Shown piece after piece: positions 35,335-45,444 of a stretch of 64,000 nucleotides of DNA (position 1 is its first letter; every line of letters begins with the position of its first letter). The DNA is from Clostridium_AQ sp900552125 (GTDB lineage: Bacteria; Bacillota_I; Bacilli_A; Erysipelotrichales; Erysipelotrichaceae), in the NCBI GenBank assembly GCA_037892765.1, contig JBBKBW010000009.1; one strand, given 5' to 3'. The notes beneath the pieces are model-generated. The model ran no database searches. It saw only the letters and a list, made by a program, of their open reading frames with translations, and was not told the origin of the DNA. Both the position numbers and the translations under genes were made by a program.

Positions 35335-35859
35335 TTAACAATTCCATTTTACTTTAACTGGATTAGTTTCATTTTGTTTGGCATGTTGTTTTAGCGAAGA
35401 TAAAGCTTTCTGCCATTCTTTTTTAGCTGCCTTATCATATTCCGTTTGTGCCTTATCTAAATCAAATTCATCATATGCTACAGCTGCAGCTCCATAATAG
35501 ATAAACCCCAATGCATTCGTAGGTGTCTGATAGATAGCACAGGCAGTTGATATAGCTCTTGCGGCTGCTTGCGCAATTGGGTCTTTTATAGTAGAAGAAT
35601 GCTGTCTTGTGTCCTTCAACAATGGCTTAACTGTTTTCCAATCTGTTTTTTCCTTAATAGTCTTTTCACAAACATCTATGACTTCTTCTATGATTTTCTC
35701 TGAGTTCTGATAATGTTTCTTATATATAGTTACATAGTTTTCTTTTACATATTCTATTCCCCATAAAGCTAGTGTTTCTTTACTTTGCGTTTCTATAACA
35801 CTCATCATTTCTTGACATTCTTCCCAATCTATTTCCCCTAACATTTTTCTTAACTTCAT
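35335..35859 (-). CDS. Imm5-like putative immunity protein
   Basis: 174 residues, helical, with alternating Ala-rich helices (KDPIAQAAARAISTACAIYQTPTNALGFIYYGAAAVAYDE) like the Imm-5-like/putative immunity family of polymorphic toxin systems. No toxin gene lies nearby, so the role is uncertain; many such solitary genes occur in Firmicutes. Co-transcribed with the acetyltransferase. Confidence 0.5.
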   Translation of the reverse strand: MKLRKMLGEIDWEECQEMMSVIETQSKETLALWGIEYVKENYVTIYKKHYQNSEKIIEEVIDVCEKTIKEKTDWKTVKPLLKDTRQHSSTIKDPIAQAAARAISTACAIYQTPTNALGFIYYGAAAVAYDEFDLDKAQTEYDKAAKKEWQKALSSLKQHAKQNETNPVKVKWNC

Positions 35860-35946
35860 GATTACCTACCTCCTATTTTTATTATACATAATACTTCAGT
35901 AAAATACAGATTACATTTCTCAAAACAAGAAGATATTATATAAACT

Positions 35947-35971
35947 AAAAAAAGATGAATAGAAATCCACC
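35947..35971 (-). terminator. Terminator of the licT-bglP-bglA operon
   Basis: Minus strand GGTGGAT-TTCT-ATTCATC then seven T; 7 bp with two G-U. Confidence 0.65.
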
Positions 35972-35978
35972 TTTTCGT

Positions 35979-37412
35979 TTATAGATTTTCGCCATTGGAG
36001 GCAATTACATCTTTATACCAATAGAAGCTTTTTTTCTTATAGCGTTTCATAGTTCCACTGCCATCATTATGACGGTCTACATAAATGAAACCATAACGTT
36101 TAGCCATTTCTCCTGTGGATGCACTTACTAAATCAATACATCCCCATGGAGTATATCCTAATAGATCTACTCCATCTTCTTCAACTGCCGCTTTAAACGC
36201 TTTGATATGCTCCTGTAAATAAGAAATACGATAGTCATCAGATACTCTATAGCCATCAACTTCTTTATCTAAAAGTACATCGTTTGCCCCTAATCCATTT
36301 TCTACGATAAACAATGGTTTTTGATAACGATCATATAACGTATTCATTGTTGTACGAAGACCTAATGGATCAATCTGCCAACCCCATTCACTTGATTTCA
36401 AATAAGGGTTCTTTGTGCCTTTAAACGCATTTCCAATAGTTTCACCAACACCTTCTTGTGTAGTGATACAACGTGAAGAATAATAGCTAAAGCTAATGAA
36501 ATCTACAGTATGATTCTTTAATATTTCACGATCTTCATCGCTTATATCAAAACGAATACCTTCACGTTCAAAGAACTTCAATGCATAATTCGGATAATAT
36601 CCACGAGCCTGTACATCGATGAACATCATGTTTTCTCGATCTTTGCCCAAAGCAGCCCAAACATCCTCCGGCATACAGGAATATGGGTAATAATTTCCCG
36701 CAGCCATCATGCATCCAATCATATTGTCTGGATTTATTTCATGTGCTATTTTTGTAGCCCAAGCACTTGCGACTAATTCATGATGAGCGCTTGCATATTT
36801 GGCCTGTTGCTGATCTTCGCCTTCTTCAAACTGTAACCCCGCCCCCATAAATGGCAGATGTAAAATCATATTAATTTCATTAAATGTAATCCAATATTTA
36901 ACTAAATCCTTATAGCGAGTAAATAATACAGTTACTAAACGTTTATAGAAATCAATCATCTTACGATTTTTCCATCCGCCATAAGTTTTAATCAAATGCA
37001 TTGGACAATCAAAGTGCGTAATTGTGACTAATGGTTCAATTCCATATTTTTTACATTCTTTAAAGACATCTTCATAAAATTGTAGACCTTCTTCATTTGG
37101 TTCTTCTTCATCACCTTTAGGAAAGATTCTACTCCATGCGATAGACATACGGAATGTTTTAAATCCCATTTCCGCAAATAAAGCAATGTCTTCTTTATAA
37201 TGATGATAAAAATCTATTCCTTTTAAGGCAGGATAGTATTGATTTTCATCAATACTATCCATTTTGTATAAACCACGCATAACCAGAGGACGTAGTTCTC
37301 CATGAGGAATTACATCAACATTTGCTAAACCTCGTCCACCTTCAAGATAGGCTCCCTCACATTGATTAGCAGCAGTAGCACCACCCCATAAAAAGTCTTT
37401 TCGTAATGCCAT
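35979..37412 (-). CDS. bglA: 6-phospho-beta-glucosidase (GH1)
   Basis: 477 residues. Acid/base Glu179 in TFNEIN and nucleophile Glu in IVENGLG, plus the C-terminal phosphate-binding signature SASTGEMAKRYGFIY that marks phospho-substrate GH1 enzymes. Hydrolyses aryl/beta-glucoside 6-phosphates delivered by BglP, 11-18 nt upstream. ATG at 37412 (MALRKDF) is preferred: it has AAGGAAG at 8-nt spacing, whereas the in-frame ATG six bases earlier is too close. Confidence 0.93.
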   Translation of the reverse strand: MALRKDFLWGGATAANQCEGAYLEGGRGLANVDVIPHGELRPLVMRGLYKMDSIDENQYYPALKGIDFYHHYKEDIALFAEMGFKTFRMSIAWSRIFPKGDEEEPNEEGLQFYEDVFKECKKYGIEPLVTITHFDCPMHLIKTYGGWKNRKMIDFYKRLVTVLFTRYKDLVKYWITFNEINMILHLPFMGAGLQFEEGEDQQQAKYASAHHELVASAWATKIAHEINPDNMIGCMMAAGNYYPYSCMPEDVWAALGKDRENMMFIDVQARGYYPNYALKFFEREGIRFDISDEDREILKNHTVDFISFSYYSSRCITTQEGVGETIGNAFKGTKNPYLKSSEWGWQIDPLGLRTTMNTLYDRYQKPLFIVENGLGANDVLLDKEVDGYRVSDDYRISYLQEHIKAFKAAVEEDGVDLLGYTPWGCIDLVSASTGEMAKRYGFIYVDRHNDGSGTMKRYKKKSFYWYKDVIASNGENL

Positions 37413-37429
37413 ATACATCTTCCTTTCTG

Positions 37430-39307
37430 TTATTTAATAACTTTAATCACAGTTTCCTTAGGATGTGAATTACCTTCAGTTAGTGAAATAATGTCACTAT
37501 ACTCCATTGTGTTTGTGATGATCATTGGTGTGATGATATCGTAACCTGCTTTTTGTATAGCTTCTAGGTCTACCTTTAATAATGGTGTACCTACTTCGAC
37601 ATTATCATGTACGTTAACTAAAGCTTCAAAATGTTCACCTTTTAGATTTACTGTATCTAATCCTACATGAATCAGAATTTCTACACCATCTTCAGATTTG
37701 ATTCCGATGGCATGCTTCGTATCAAAAATCATTTGTACGTTTCCTTTTACAGGAGAAACAAATGTTCCATTACTTGGATAAACTGCAATACCTTTCCCCA
37801 TAATTTCCTGTGCAAATGTAGGGTCATTTACTTCTGATAATGGCTTGATTTCACCTTCTACAGGGGCGCAGATATCTAATGTAGTTCCAGCAGCTACTTC
37901 TTTTCTTTCTACTGGTTCCGTTACATTTTTTTCTTTTGGTTCATTTACTTCTTCATCTTTATATAATGTGAAAGATACAATAAATGAAATTACAAATGCA
38001 ATTAAGGCACCGATACATGCAAAGATTAAATCATGGAATCCATCTCCTCCTAAATATCCAGGTAATGTCATTAGTCCAGGAGAACCACCACCATAATTTT
38101 TCACAACAAATAGTCCCATAAACAATCCACCAGCTGCACCACCAATACATGCTGAAATTAATGGTGTTTTATAGCGCATGTTTACCCCAAATAATGCCGG
38201 TTCTGTAATACCGCATACTGCTGTAATTGCGGCAGAAGAAGCAATTTGGCGAACTTCTTGTGATTTAGTTTTAAAGGCAACACCAAAGCTTGCGGCACCT
38301 TGAGCAATATTACTTGCTAAGTTTGCAGGGTATACAATAGTATCAAATCCTGTTGTCATACGGTTGTTGATCCCAATTGGAATGATTCCATAATGTGTTC
38401 CTGTCATAACTAATAATGGGAATAGACCACCTAGAAGCATTGGAACCAACCAGCTACAATATGTATTCAAAGTAGTAACTGCTGTAGAAATCCATCCAGC
38501 AATAATGTATCCAATAGGACCTAATACAACTAATGTAGCAATACCCGCAACTAATATAGTTATTAATGGTTTTGTAAAGAATTTAATTGCTTTTGGAGAA
38601 ATACGATCTGCGATTGGCTCTACATAAGACATGAACCATACAGATAATATAATTGGAATAACAGAAGAGGAATAAGAAGCCTGATAGATTGGCAGGAAGA
38701 ATAAAGAAATCCCTTCTCCTGTTTCGGATGCAGTCGATACCATTGTCACAAAGTTAGGATGTAACATGATACCTGCAAGCATCATCGCAAGATATGCATT
38801 ACAGCCAAATTTCTTTGCGGCAGAATTTGCTAATAAGAATGGCAAGAAATAGAATGCTGCATCTCCCATAAAGTTAATGATCTGATAGCTTTGATCTGTT
38901 GTTTCTACCACATGAAAAGCAACTAATAAAGATAAAACAGCTTTCAGCATACCTGCTGCAGTAATCGCAGGCAATACTGGTGTAAATATACCTGTAATAG
39001 TATCAATAAATCTAGCAGCTAACCCTTTCTTCTCTTCTTGTTCCGGTTTCGAAGAATCTAGCCGTGTACATTTTTCCATGATTGGCTTATACACATGGTT
39101 TACATCATTTCCTATGATAACCTGATACTGTCCTCCATTAATCGCAACACCTAATACTCCAGGTGTTTTCTTCAATTGTTCAGTTTGTGCAATTCCTTCA
39201 TCCTTTAAGTTAAAACGAAGTCTTGTAGCACAATGCGTAAGACCTGTAACATTGTTAGATCCGCCGACTAGATCTAATATTTTATCGGCTAATTCCTGAT
39301 AATTCAT
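37430..39307 (-). CDS. bglP: PTS beta-glucoside transporter IIBCA
   Basis: 625 residues in the order EIIB (phospho-Cys in GLTHCATRLRF near residue 26), EIIC (ten or so membrane helices, ~100-450), linker, EIIA (phospho-His in ILIHVGLDTVNL). Imports and phosphorylates beta-glucosides such as salicin or arbutin and also phosphorylates LicT. AGGAGG precedes ATG. Second gene of the LicT-controlled operon. Confidence 0.95.
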   Translation of the reverse strand: MNYQELADKILDLVGGSNNVTGLTHCATRLRFNLKDEGIAQTEQLKKTPGVLGVAINGGQYQVIIGNDVNHVYKPIMEKCTRLDSSKPEQEEKKGLAARFIDTITGIFTPVLPAITAAGMLKAVLSLLVAFHVVETTDQSYQIINFMGDAAFYFLPFLLANSAAKKFGCNAYLAMMLAGIMLHPNFVTMVSTASETGEGISLFFLPIYQASYSSSVIPIILSVWFMSYVEPIADRISPKAIKFFTKPLITILVAGIATLVVLGPIGYIIAGWISTAVTTLNTYCSWLVPMLLGGLFPLLVMTGTHYGIIPIGINNRMTTGFDTIVYPANLASNIAQGAASFGVAFKTKSQEVRQIASSAAITAVCGITEPALFGVNMRYKTPLISACIGGAAGGLFMGLFVVKNYGGGSPGLMTLPGYLGGDGFHDLIFACIGALIAFVISFIVSFTLYKDEEVNEPKEKNVTEPVERKEVAAGTTLDICAPVEGEIKPLSEVNDPTFAQEIMGKGIAVYPSNGTFVSPVKGNVQMIFDTKHAIGIKSEDGVEILIHVGLDTVNLKGEHFEALVNVHDNVEVGTPLLKVDLEAIQKAGYDIITPMIITNTMEYSDIISLTEGNSHPKETVIKVIK

Positions 39308-39342
39308 TTCAGTACCTCCTAATATGTAGATACGTCATTTTT

Positions 39343-40176
39343 TTACATAGATGTAATGCGATGAATATGAATCATAAGATACATAATTTCATCATTTGTC
39401 ATCTGCAGATGATATTCTTTTCTAAGATACTCATACACTTTTAAAACACAGGCATATTCGTTTTTATATTGATTTTTAATCATTAGGAAGAAGCTATCTT
39501 CTTTTTCTTCAATTTCAACATTTGAAAAAACACGTTTCACAAAGAATTTTAAATGAGTTAAAAAACGATCATAATGAATAGAAGTCTCATCTAATTCAAT
39601 ATTGAAGTGATACTTAATAATATTTAATGTATTCTGTATTACTTTCATCATCTCTTTTGTCTGATCCATACCTATTGAATCAAAAGAAGCATTCACAACA
39701 TGCAACGCAATAAAACCAGCTTCTGCATCTGGTAAACGAATACCAGCCTTTGTTTCAATAATATCCAAAGCTTCCATTCCAATTTGAAATTCATGTAGAT
39801 AAAAACGTTTAATTTCAGATAAAAGAGCATTTTGAATATTGATACCATTGTTAAATCGCTCAATTGCGAAAGCAATATGATCACATAGAGTTAAATAAAT
39901 AGTATCACTTAATTCTTTTCCTAATGAAGCTTTCGCATAATCAACAATTTCATTTGTAATCTGAATGCAAGAAAGTGGAACTCTTGAAAGTATTTCTTCA
40001 AATTGATCATTTTGTTTATCATCTAGCATGGTATAAACTTTTTCTATTTTCGATTCATCAATCGAATCTCCTACTTGTTTCTTAAAACCGAGTCCACATC
40101 CCATGACTAATATTTCCTGTTGTTTATTATTACGAGAACGTACAAGATTATTATTTATTACTTTTTCTACTACCAA
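39343..40176 (-). CDS. licT: LicT/BglG-type antiterminator
   Basis: 277 residues: N-terminal RNA-binding CAT domain (VVEKVINNNLVRSRNNKQQEILVMGCGLGF) and two PRD domains with phosphorylatable histidines. Binds the RAT hairpin upstream to prevent formation of the overlapping terminator. Start is TTG at 40176 with AAGGAGG seven bases upstream; the open frame continues 40 codons further into the RAT/terminator region, which cannot be coding. Confidence 0.94.
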   Translation of the reverse strand: MVVEKVINNNLVRSRNNKQQEILVMGCGLGFKKQVGDSIDESKIEKVYTMLDDKQNDQFEEILSRVPLSCIQITNEIVDYAKASLGKELSDTIYLTLCDHIAFAIERFNNGINIQNALLSEIKRFYLHEFQIGMEALDIIETKAGIRLPDAEAGFIALHVVNASFDSIGMDQTKEMMKVIQNTLNIIKYHFNIELDETSIHYDRFLTHLKFFVKRVFSNVEIEEKEDSFFLMIKNQYKNEYACVLKVYEYLRKEYHLQMTNDEIMYLMIHIHRITSM

Positions 40177-40202
40177 TCTGCATCCTCCTTTCTCGAACCA
40201 GT

Positions 40203-40286
40203 ACAAAAAAAGACTATACCGGTTCACATCACGTAAAAAAGACGTATGTGTACAATCGGTATAGCCTGCATTACCAGTAACAATCC
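40203..40286 (-). promoter_or_regulatory. RAT antiterminator and overlapping terminator
   Basis: Minus strand RAT core GGATTGTTACTGGTAATGC at 40286-40268 continuing to GGCTATACC, very close to the LicT/SacY consensus. The terminator stem GCTATACCG/CGGTATAG..T-run (40265-40257 with 40221-40214, T-run 40204-40210) overlaps the RAT 3' arm, so the two folds exclude each other. An inner helix CACATACGT/ACGTGATGTG lengthens the terminator. Confidence 0.92.
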
Positions 40287-40300
40287 TTTTATACACGAAG

Positions 40301-40330
40301 AATATATCACAAGCGCTTTCACTTTGTCAA
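40301..40330 (-). promoter_or_regulatory. licT operon promoter with cre box
   Basis: Minus strand TTGACA (40325-40330), 18-nt spacer, TATATT (40301-40306). The spacer holds TGAAAGCGCTTGTGA (40307-40321), a good CcpA cre site, so catabolite repression acts by blocking polymerase. Confidence 0.88.
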
Positions 40331-40398
40331 TTAATTTGTTTCAACTTTAGTAACTACTATCATAAAAACGCTCAGATTCACAAATTCTTACTACAAAT

Positions 40399-41988
40399 TT
40401 ATTCCTCTATTCCATATTCCTTCGCAAGATAGTCATCATAGCTCATACGACGATCTATAATGCCGTCATCTGTTATTTCTATGATGCGGTTGGCAATTGT
40501 CTGAATAAACTGATGGTCGTGGCTCACAAAGATTAATTCTCCTGGATATTTAATCAATGCATTATTTAATGTCTGGATGGATTCTAAATCTAAATGATTG
40601 ATTGGATCATCCATCAATAATAAATTCCCTGCTTCTAACATTGTCTTTGACAACATACAGCGAGCTTTTTCACCACCAGATAGAACATTTACTGGTTTTA
40701 ATGGTTCTTCGCCACTAAACAGCATCCTTCCCAAGAAACCACGAATAAATGCCATATCATCAATGTCTGTATACTGACTCAGCCAATCACAAATACTTTG
40801 TGTACCTTCAAAATATGAGCTATTGTCATCTGGTATATAAGATACTTTAATTGTTTGTCCTAATTGAATGCTTCCTTTATCCGGCTGAAGTTCATTCGCA
40901 ATCAGTTTCAGCAACAAGGTAGTTTTTAGCGGATCACCAATTAGTGCTACTTTATCACCTTTCATTAAATTAAAGGAAACATTAGTTAGCTTACAGTCAT
41001 CTACCTGTTTTTCTACATCTTCAATATATAATATAGAACGACCACTTTCTCTTTCTGGTTTAAATTCAATAAATGGATATTTTCTTGTGGATGGCTGTAA
41101 ATCATCTAATGTGATTTTATCTAAAATCTTCTTTCTAGATGTTGCCTGTTTTGACTTTGATGCATTGGCAGAGAAACGAGCAATAAATTCTTCCAATTCC
41201 TTAATTTTCTCTTCTTTTTTACGATTTGCGTCTTTTAACTGACGTGTAATCAATTGACTAGACTCATACCAGAAGTCATAATTTCCCGCAAATAGTTTTA
41301 TTTTCCCATAATCTACATCTGCGATATGTGTACATACTTTATTTAAAAAGTGGCGGTCATGACTAACTACAATTACCGTATTTTCATAATTCATAAGGAA
41401 ATGTTCCAGCCATGCACATGCTTTAATATCTAAATGGTTCGTAGGCTCATCTAGTAAAAGCGTGTTTGGTTTCCCAAATAAAGCCTGAGCTAACAGTACT
41501 TTGACTTTATCACTACCTGCAAGATCTTTCATATATACATCATGCAGTTCTTGTGTTATACCTAAACCATTTAATAAAGTGGCGGCATTACTTTCCGCAT
41601 TCCAACCATCCATTTCCGCAAATGCTGCTTCTAGCTCTCCTGCACGTATACCATCTTCTTCACTAAAATCTTCTTTACAATAGATTTCATCTTTTTCTTT
41701 TTTTATTTCATATAATTTAGTATTTCCCATTAAAACAGTTTCTAATACTGTATAATCATCAAACTGGAAATGATCTTGTTTTAACGTAAATACTGTTTCA
41801 TTGGGTTTCATAATAACCGAACCTGTATCAGGCTGTAGCTCACCGCTTAATACTTTTAAAAAGGTTGATTTTCCTGCACCATTTGCACCAATCAAACCAT
41901 AACAGTTTCCATCAGTGAATTTTAAGTTTACATTATCATATAGTGTTCTCGAACCAAATCGAACACTGACATTCTGTGTTTCAATCAT
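40399..41988 (-). CDS. ABC-F family ATPase (YbiT/YkpA-like)
   Basis: 529 residues with two ABC domains and no membrane part. Walker A GANGAGKSTF in domain 1, Walker B LLLDEPTNHLD; domain 2 Walker B LLLMDDPINHLD. The first signature is degenerate (LAGSDKVK), the second normal (LSGGEKAR), and Walker A of domain 2 is altered (IGDPLKTTLL). ABC-F proteins act on the ribosomal E site, regulating translation or protecting against antibiotics; the non-resistance YbiT-type group is the best fit. Monocistronic. Confidence 0.9.
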   Translation of the reverse strand: MIETQNVSVRFGSRTLYDNVNLKFTDGNCYGLIGANGAGKSTFLKVLSGELQPDTGSVIMKPNETVFTLKQDHFQFDDYTVLETVLMGNTKLYEIKKEKDEIYCKEDFSEEDGIRAGELEAAFAEMDGWNAESNAATLLNGLGITQELHDVYMKDLAGSDKVKVLLAQALFGKPNTLLLDEPTNHLDIKACAWLEHFLMNYENTVIVVSHDRHFLNKVCTHIADVDYGKIKLFAGNYDFWYESSQLITRQLKDANRKKEEKIKELEEFIARFSANASKSKQATSRKKILDKITLDDLQPSTRKYPFIEFKPERESGRSILYIEDVEKQVDDCKLTNVSFNLMKGDKVALIGDPLKTTLLLKLIANELQPDKGSIQLGQTIKVSYIPDDNSSYFEGTQSICDWLSQYTDIDDMAFIRGFLGRMLFSGEEPLKPVNVLSGGEKARCMLSKTMLEAGNLLLMDDPINHLDLESIQTLNNALIKYPGELIFVSHDHQFIQTIANRIIEITDDGIIDRRMSYDDYLAKEYGIEE

Positions 41989-42097
41989 TTATATCTACCT
42001 CCACGCACAATTATGCATTATATCATAGAAAAATAGAAAGTGTATGAAATCTCATAAAATACAATAAGTTCACATAATTAATTATTGCTTTTTGCAC

Positions 42098-42144
42098 AAA
42101 AAAAGACCAATGAATCTAACTTATTCACAACTTCATTGATCTTT
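42098..42144 (-). terminator. Terminator of the GH112/ABC operon
   Basis: Minus strand GATCAATGAA, 17-nt loop, TTCATTGGTC then seven T; 10 bp with one G-U. Confidence 0.88.
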
Positions 42145-42178
42145 ATGTTAAATTACCATTTTTTCATTATTCGAAAAT

Positions 42179-44329
42179 TTAGTCGATTTCGTACCAGCGA
42201 ATACCATTAGCCTCTAAATCAACAGTAAATGATTCTCCATTTCCTTTATAGATTTTTGTAGTTTGAGGTTCATAAGTATTATTTACAACACAATAACTGT
42301 TTGTGGAAGGATAAACATTAATATCAACATTATAATTTTCTGAATACCATTTTTTCATCTCGTTTTCTTTATGAGCTGCATAGAAGATTGTACGATACAA
42401 TAGACGTGAATTTTCAAAGCTAAAAGGCAATCCATTCAAATAAACAGAACGACCTTTTCCATATTCATTAACTGCTAAATTTATATGCTGATTATTTAAA
42501 CGAATGATTTGAGTTCCAGGAAGTGCATAGACATTGTTTACACATTCTCCCCAATTCTCGTGTTCGAGCTGTTCAGTGATGAAATGTTCCTGACATGCTT
42601 CCCAGTTATATTTATCTGTATGCATTGTAAAACCAAGTTCTTCATCAACGCCTAAAACGTCATATAATGTGAAGAATTTTCCATTTTTTGCACATGCTGT
42701 TGGCTCTCCAACACCAATAAATCCACCACCGTTATCAACATATTTACGTAATGTACTAATTATGATTGGATCAAATTCTTCTCCGCCGCTAAAGGAAGTA
42801 TATGCATCCCCAACATTCAAGACAACATCGATATCATCTAATATATTTGGATTTGCTCGTAAATCTTCAAATGATACAAAGCGAACATCAAATGGGAAAC
42901 CACTTAATGCTTCCATAACTCCTGTATAGGAATAAATCTGTTTATACCAAATGGCATGATGAACCAAATGAGTTCCCCAACGACGAAGTTCACCCCAGCT
43001 ATTTAACACTGCTACATTTAATAATGTATGAGGTGTCTGCTGATTTATATGAGAATATAGCTCTCTAAATTCATCACAGACTTCTGTAATATAGTCAATA
43101 AATTCAGGGAAATCTAAAGCAAGTTTCAAATAACCTCCATATCCTATACGATCAACAGGGGAACGTAGTATTGCACGTCGTGCTGTTACCCAGTTTTCTT
43201 TTGCCTCTTTTAAAGGATTACCTCCTTCATGGAAAGTGTCAGGGAAGAAATAAGGAAGGAAACGACCTTCTGTATATTTAACTCCTTTGATATCTGAAAT
43301 TAGACGAAGTGTTGTTCCTGAGCCAACAGATCCAACAACAGCATCTAAACCAATACTTTCAAAGTATTTCCCAAAAGGTTCTGTTCCAATCCAATGATCC
43401 CCTAAAAACATCATCGCTTCTTTTCCATACTCATGGCAAATATCTACAAACTTCTTCGCAAGCTTTGATACTTCTCGCTGCTGAAAATCCATAAAATCAC
43501 GATATTCTTTAGTTGGAACACAGAAAGTAGAGTTGTTAAATCCTTTATTAATAATAAATTCAGGACGGAAACGATAACCTACTTCTTCTTCAAACTGTTT
43601 CAAAATATAAGGAGAAACTGATGCACTATAACCAAACCAGTCAACAAATTTTTCGCGTGCCAATTCATCAAACTGCAACGTAAACTGATGGAAGAAGGTT
43701 GTAAAACGTACAACATCCACATCATCACGTTCCTGACAGAATTTTCTAAATTTTTCTATAACATATTTTTGTGTTTTTGGTTGACGAACATCAAATGTCA
43801 TCTGATGTTCCTCATCTTGCCAGTCATTTGTCAGAGAATTGTACATGTGTACAGGATCCCAGATTACAAAGGCTAAAAAACTAACAGTATATGCATGATA
43901 TGGAATGGTATCATGGATAATGACTTCACGAGTTGTTTCATCATAATCCCAATCTGTTATAACTGTGTCTGTTGTACGATCAATAACTTCCCACCATCTA
44001 TGAATATCATCAATTGTATTAGGTTTTAATTGATCTTTGTAGAAATGTTTCATGATTTCAATACGCAATTCTGTATCTTTTGCTGTGATAAAATCACTCA
44101 TAAGATACATTTGCTGAATTTCATCTGGATTAGCTTTCGCCCACTCATTGTCTTTTCGAGTTGTATAATACGTAGCATACTGTTTAATATCCATAGAACG
44201 AAGTTCTTCTGGCATGCTTGTTCCATCACAGTCGCGAATTGCATCTGCTTTCCAGCGGTGAATGATATCAATTGTTGCATCAATTACATCTATATCAGTC
44301 GGTACAGTTACATGTCCACTTTTAATCAT
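42179..44329 (-). CDS. lnpA: 1,3-beta-galactosyl-N-acetylhexosamine phosphorylase (GH112)
   Basis: 716 residues, normal for GH112. Uses phosphate to split galacto-N-biose or lacto-N-biose to galactose 1-phosphate plus GalNAc or GlcNAc in the cytosol. Recognised from its N-terminal catalytic barrel (SGHVTVPTDIDVID, LMSDFITAKDTELRIEIMKHF, RFTTFFHQFTL, AMMFLGDHWIGTEPFGKYF) and the C-terminal beta domains. ATG at 44329 has AAGGAGG 5 bases upstream; the frame opens at a TTG 18 bases earlier. Follows the ABC ATPase by 10 nt and is the last gene of the importer operon. No nahK, galT or galE here. Confidence 0.93.
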   Translation of the reverse strand: MIKSGHVTVPTDIDVIDATIDIIHRWKADAIRDCDGTSMPEELRSMDIKQYATYYTTRKDNEWAKANPDEIQQMYLMSDFITAKDTELRIEIMKHFYKDQLKPNTIDDIHRWWEVIDRTTDTVITDWDYDETTREVIIHDTIPYHAYTVSFLAFVIWDPVHMYNSLTNDWQDEEHQMTFDVRQPKTQKYVIEKFRKFCQERDDVDVVRFTTFFHQFTLQFDELAREKFVDWFGYSASVSPYILKQFEEEVGYRFRPEFIINKGFNNSTFCVPTKEYRDFMDFQQREVSKLAKKFVDICHEYGKEAMMFLGDHWIGTEPFGKYFESIGLDAVVGSVGSGTTLRLISDIKGVKYTEGRFLPYFFPDTFHEGGNPLKEAKENWVTARRAILRSPVDRIGYGGYLKLALDFPEFIDYITEVCDEFRELYSHINQQTPHTLLNVAVLNSWGELRRWGTHLVHHAIWYKQIYSYTGVMEALSGFPFDVRFVSFEDLRANPNILDDIDVVLNVGDAYTSFSGGEEFDPIIISTLRKYVDNGGGFIGVGEPTACAKNGKFFTLYDVLGVDEELGFTMHTDKYNWEACQEHFITEQLEHENWGECVNNVYALPGTQIIRLNNQHINLAVNEYGKGRSVYLNGLPFSFENSRLLYRTIFYAAHKENEMKKWYSENYNVDINVYPSTNSYCVVNNTYEPQTTKIYKGNGESFTVDLEANGIRWYEID

Positions 44330-44339
44330 ATAATCCTCC

Positions 44340-45431
44340 TTAATCAATACGATTTTCTGTTTCTACATCATAATAATGAACTTTGCTAAGATCCATTGTT
44401 AATGATAAATGCTTATTAGTTCCTGGTTCTAAACGAGATGCCACCTTAGCAATCATTGGCTGTCCTAATATAGAGCCATGCAAAATATATTCATGTCCTA
44501 AAAGTTCAGCAACTTCAATTTCAAAATCAAAACGAGCACTAGGATAAGTATCCGCAACAATTCCTTCTCCATATAAATCTTCAGGACGAATACCCATTAT
44601 GATTTCTTTTCCTTCATAGGAAGCTAATTTAGATACAAACATCTCAGGAAGATCAATTTTCATATCGTTAATGATAAATTGTTTATTACGATAAACACCT
44701 TTCACAAAGTTTGTCGCAGGAGAGCCTAGGAATCCAGCTACAAACATATTAGCAGGATTATTGTAAATTTCTTTTGGTGAACCAATCTGCTGAATATACC
44801 CACCCTTCATTACAACGATACGATCTGCCATTGTCATCGCTTCTGTCTGATCATGTGTTACATAAATTGTTGTAGCACCGATACGTTCATGCAACTTAAT
44901 GATTTCACTACGCATCTGCACACGTAGTTTTGCATCTAAGTTTGACAAAGGTTCGTCCATCAGGAATACTTTCGCATTACGAACGATAGCACGACCTAAG
45001 GCAACACGCTGTCTTTGTCCCCCTGATAAAGCTTTTGGCTTACGATCTAGATACTGCTCAATTTCCAGAATTCTAGCCGCTTCTTTAACACGTTTATCTA
45101 TTTCATCTTTTGGAATTTTTCTTAATTTTAAGCCAAATGCCATATTTTCGTATACTGTCATGTGAGGATATAAGGCATAAGATTGAAATACCATGGCAAT
45201 ATCACGGTCTTTAGGCTCAATATCATTCATTCTTTTTCCATCAATATAGAAATCCCCTTTTGTAATATCTTCCAATCCTGCAATCATACGTAATGTAGTA
45301 GATTTACCGCAGCCAGATGGACCAACGAAAACAATAAACTCCTTATCCTTGATTTCCAAATTGAAATCAAATACCGCCTGTACATTATTATCATATACCT
45401 TATCTATATGTTGTAAAGAAATATCAGCCAT
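44340..45431 (-). CDS. Sugar ABC transporter ATPase (MsmK/UgpC type)
   Basis: 363 residues. Walker A GPSGCGKST at 37-45, LSGGQRQR, Walker B VFLMDEPLSNLD, and a C-terminal MalK-type OB/TOBE domain (IIMGIRPEDLYGEG). Energises oligosaccharide importers of the CUT1 class. Its presence inside the operon means this importer has a dedicated ATPase rather than a shared one. Confidence 0.94.
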   Translation of the reverse strand: MADISLQHIDKVYDNNVQAVFDFNLEIKDKEFIVFVGPSGCGKSTTLRMIAGLEDITKGDFYIDGKRMNDIEPKDRDIAMVFQSYALYPHMTVYENMAFGLKLRKIPKDEIDKRVKEAARILEIEQYLDRKPKALSGGQRQRVALGRAIVRNAKVFLMDEPLSNLDAKLRVQMRSEIIKLHERIGATTIYVTHDQTEAMTMADRIVVMKGGYIQQIGSPKEIYNNPANMFVAGFLGSPATNFVKGVYRNKQFIINDMKIDLPEMFVSKLASYEGKEIIMGIRPEDLYGEGIVADTYPSARFDFEIEVAELLGHEYILHGSILGQPMIAKVASRLEPGTNKHLSLTMDLSKVHYYDVETENRID

Positions 45432-45444
45432 ACTTTAAACCCTC

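Noticed and set aside
35335..35859. Toxin-immunity system around the Imm5-like gene
   Set aside because: No toxin, secretion or other immunity genes nearby; the neighbour is a metabolic acetyltransferase.
40177..40296. Extended N-terminus of LicT through 40296
   Set aside because: The extra codons lie in the RAT/terminator element; the TTG at 40176 has an ideal ribosome site.
44030..44389. 119-codon ORF opposite the start of the GH112 gene
   Set aside because: Overlaps a strongly supported operon junction; Cys/His/Ile-rich composition typical of an antisense shadow.
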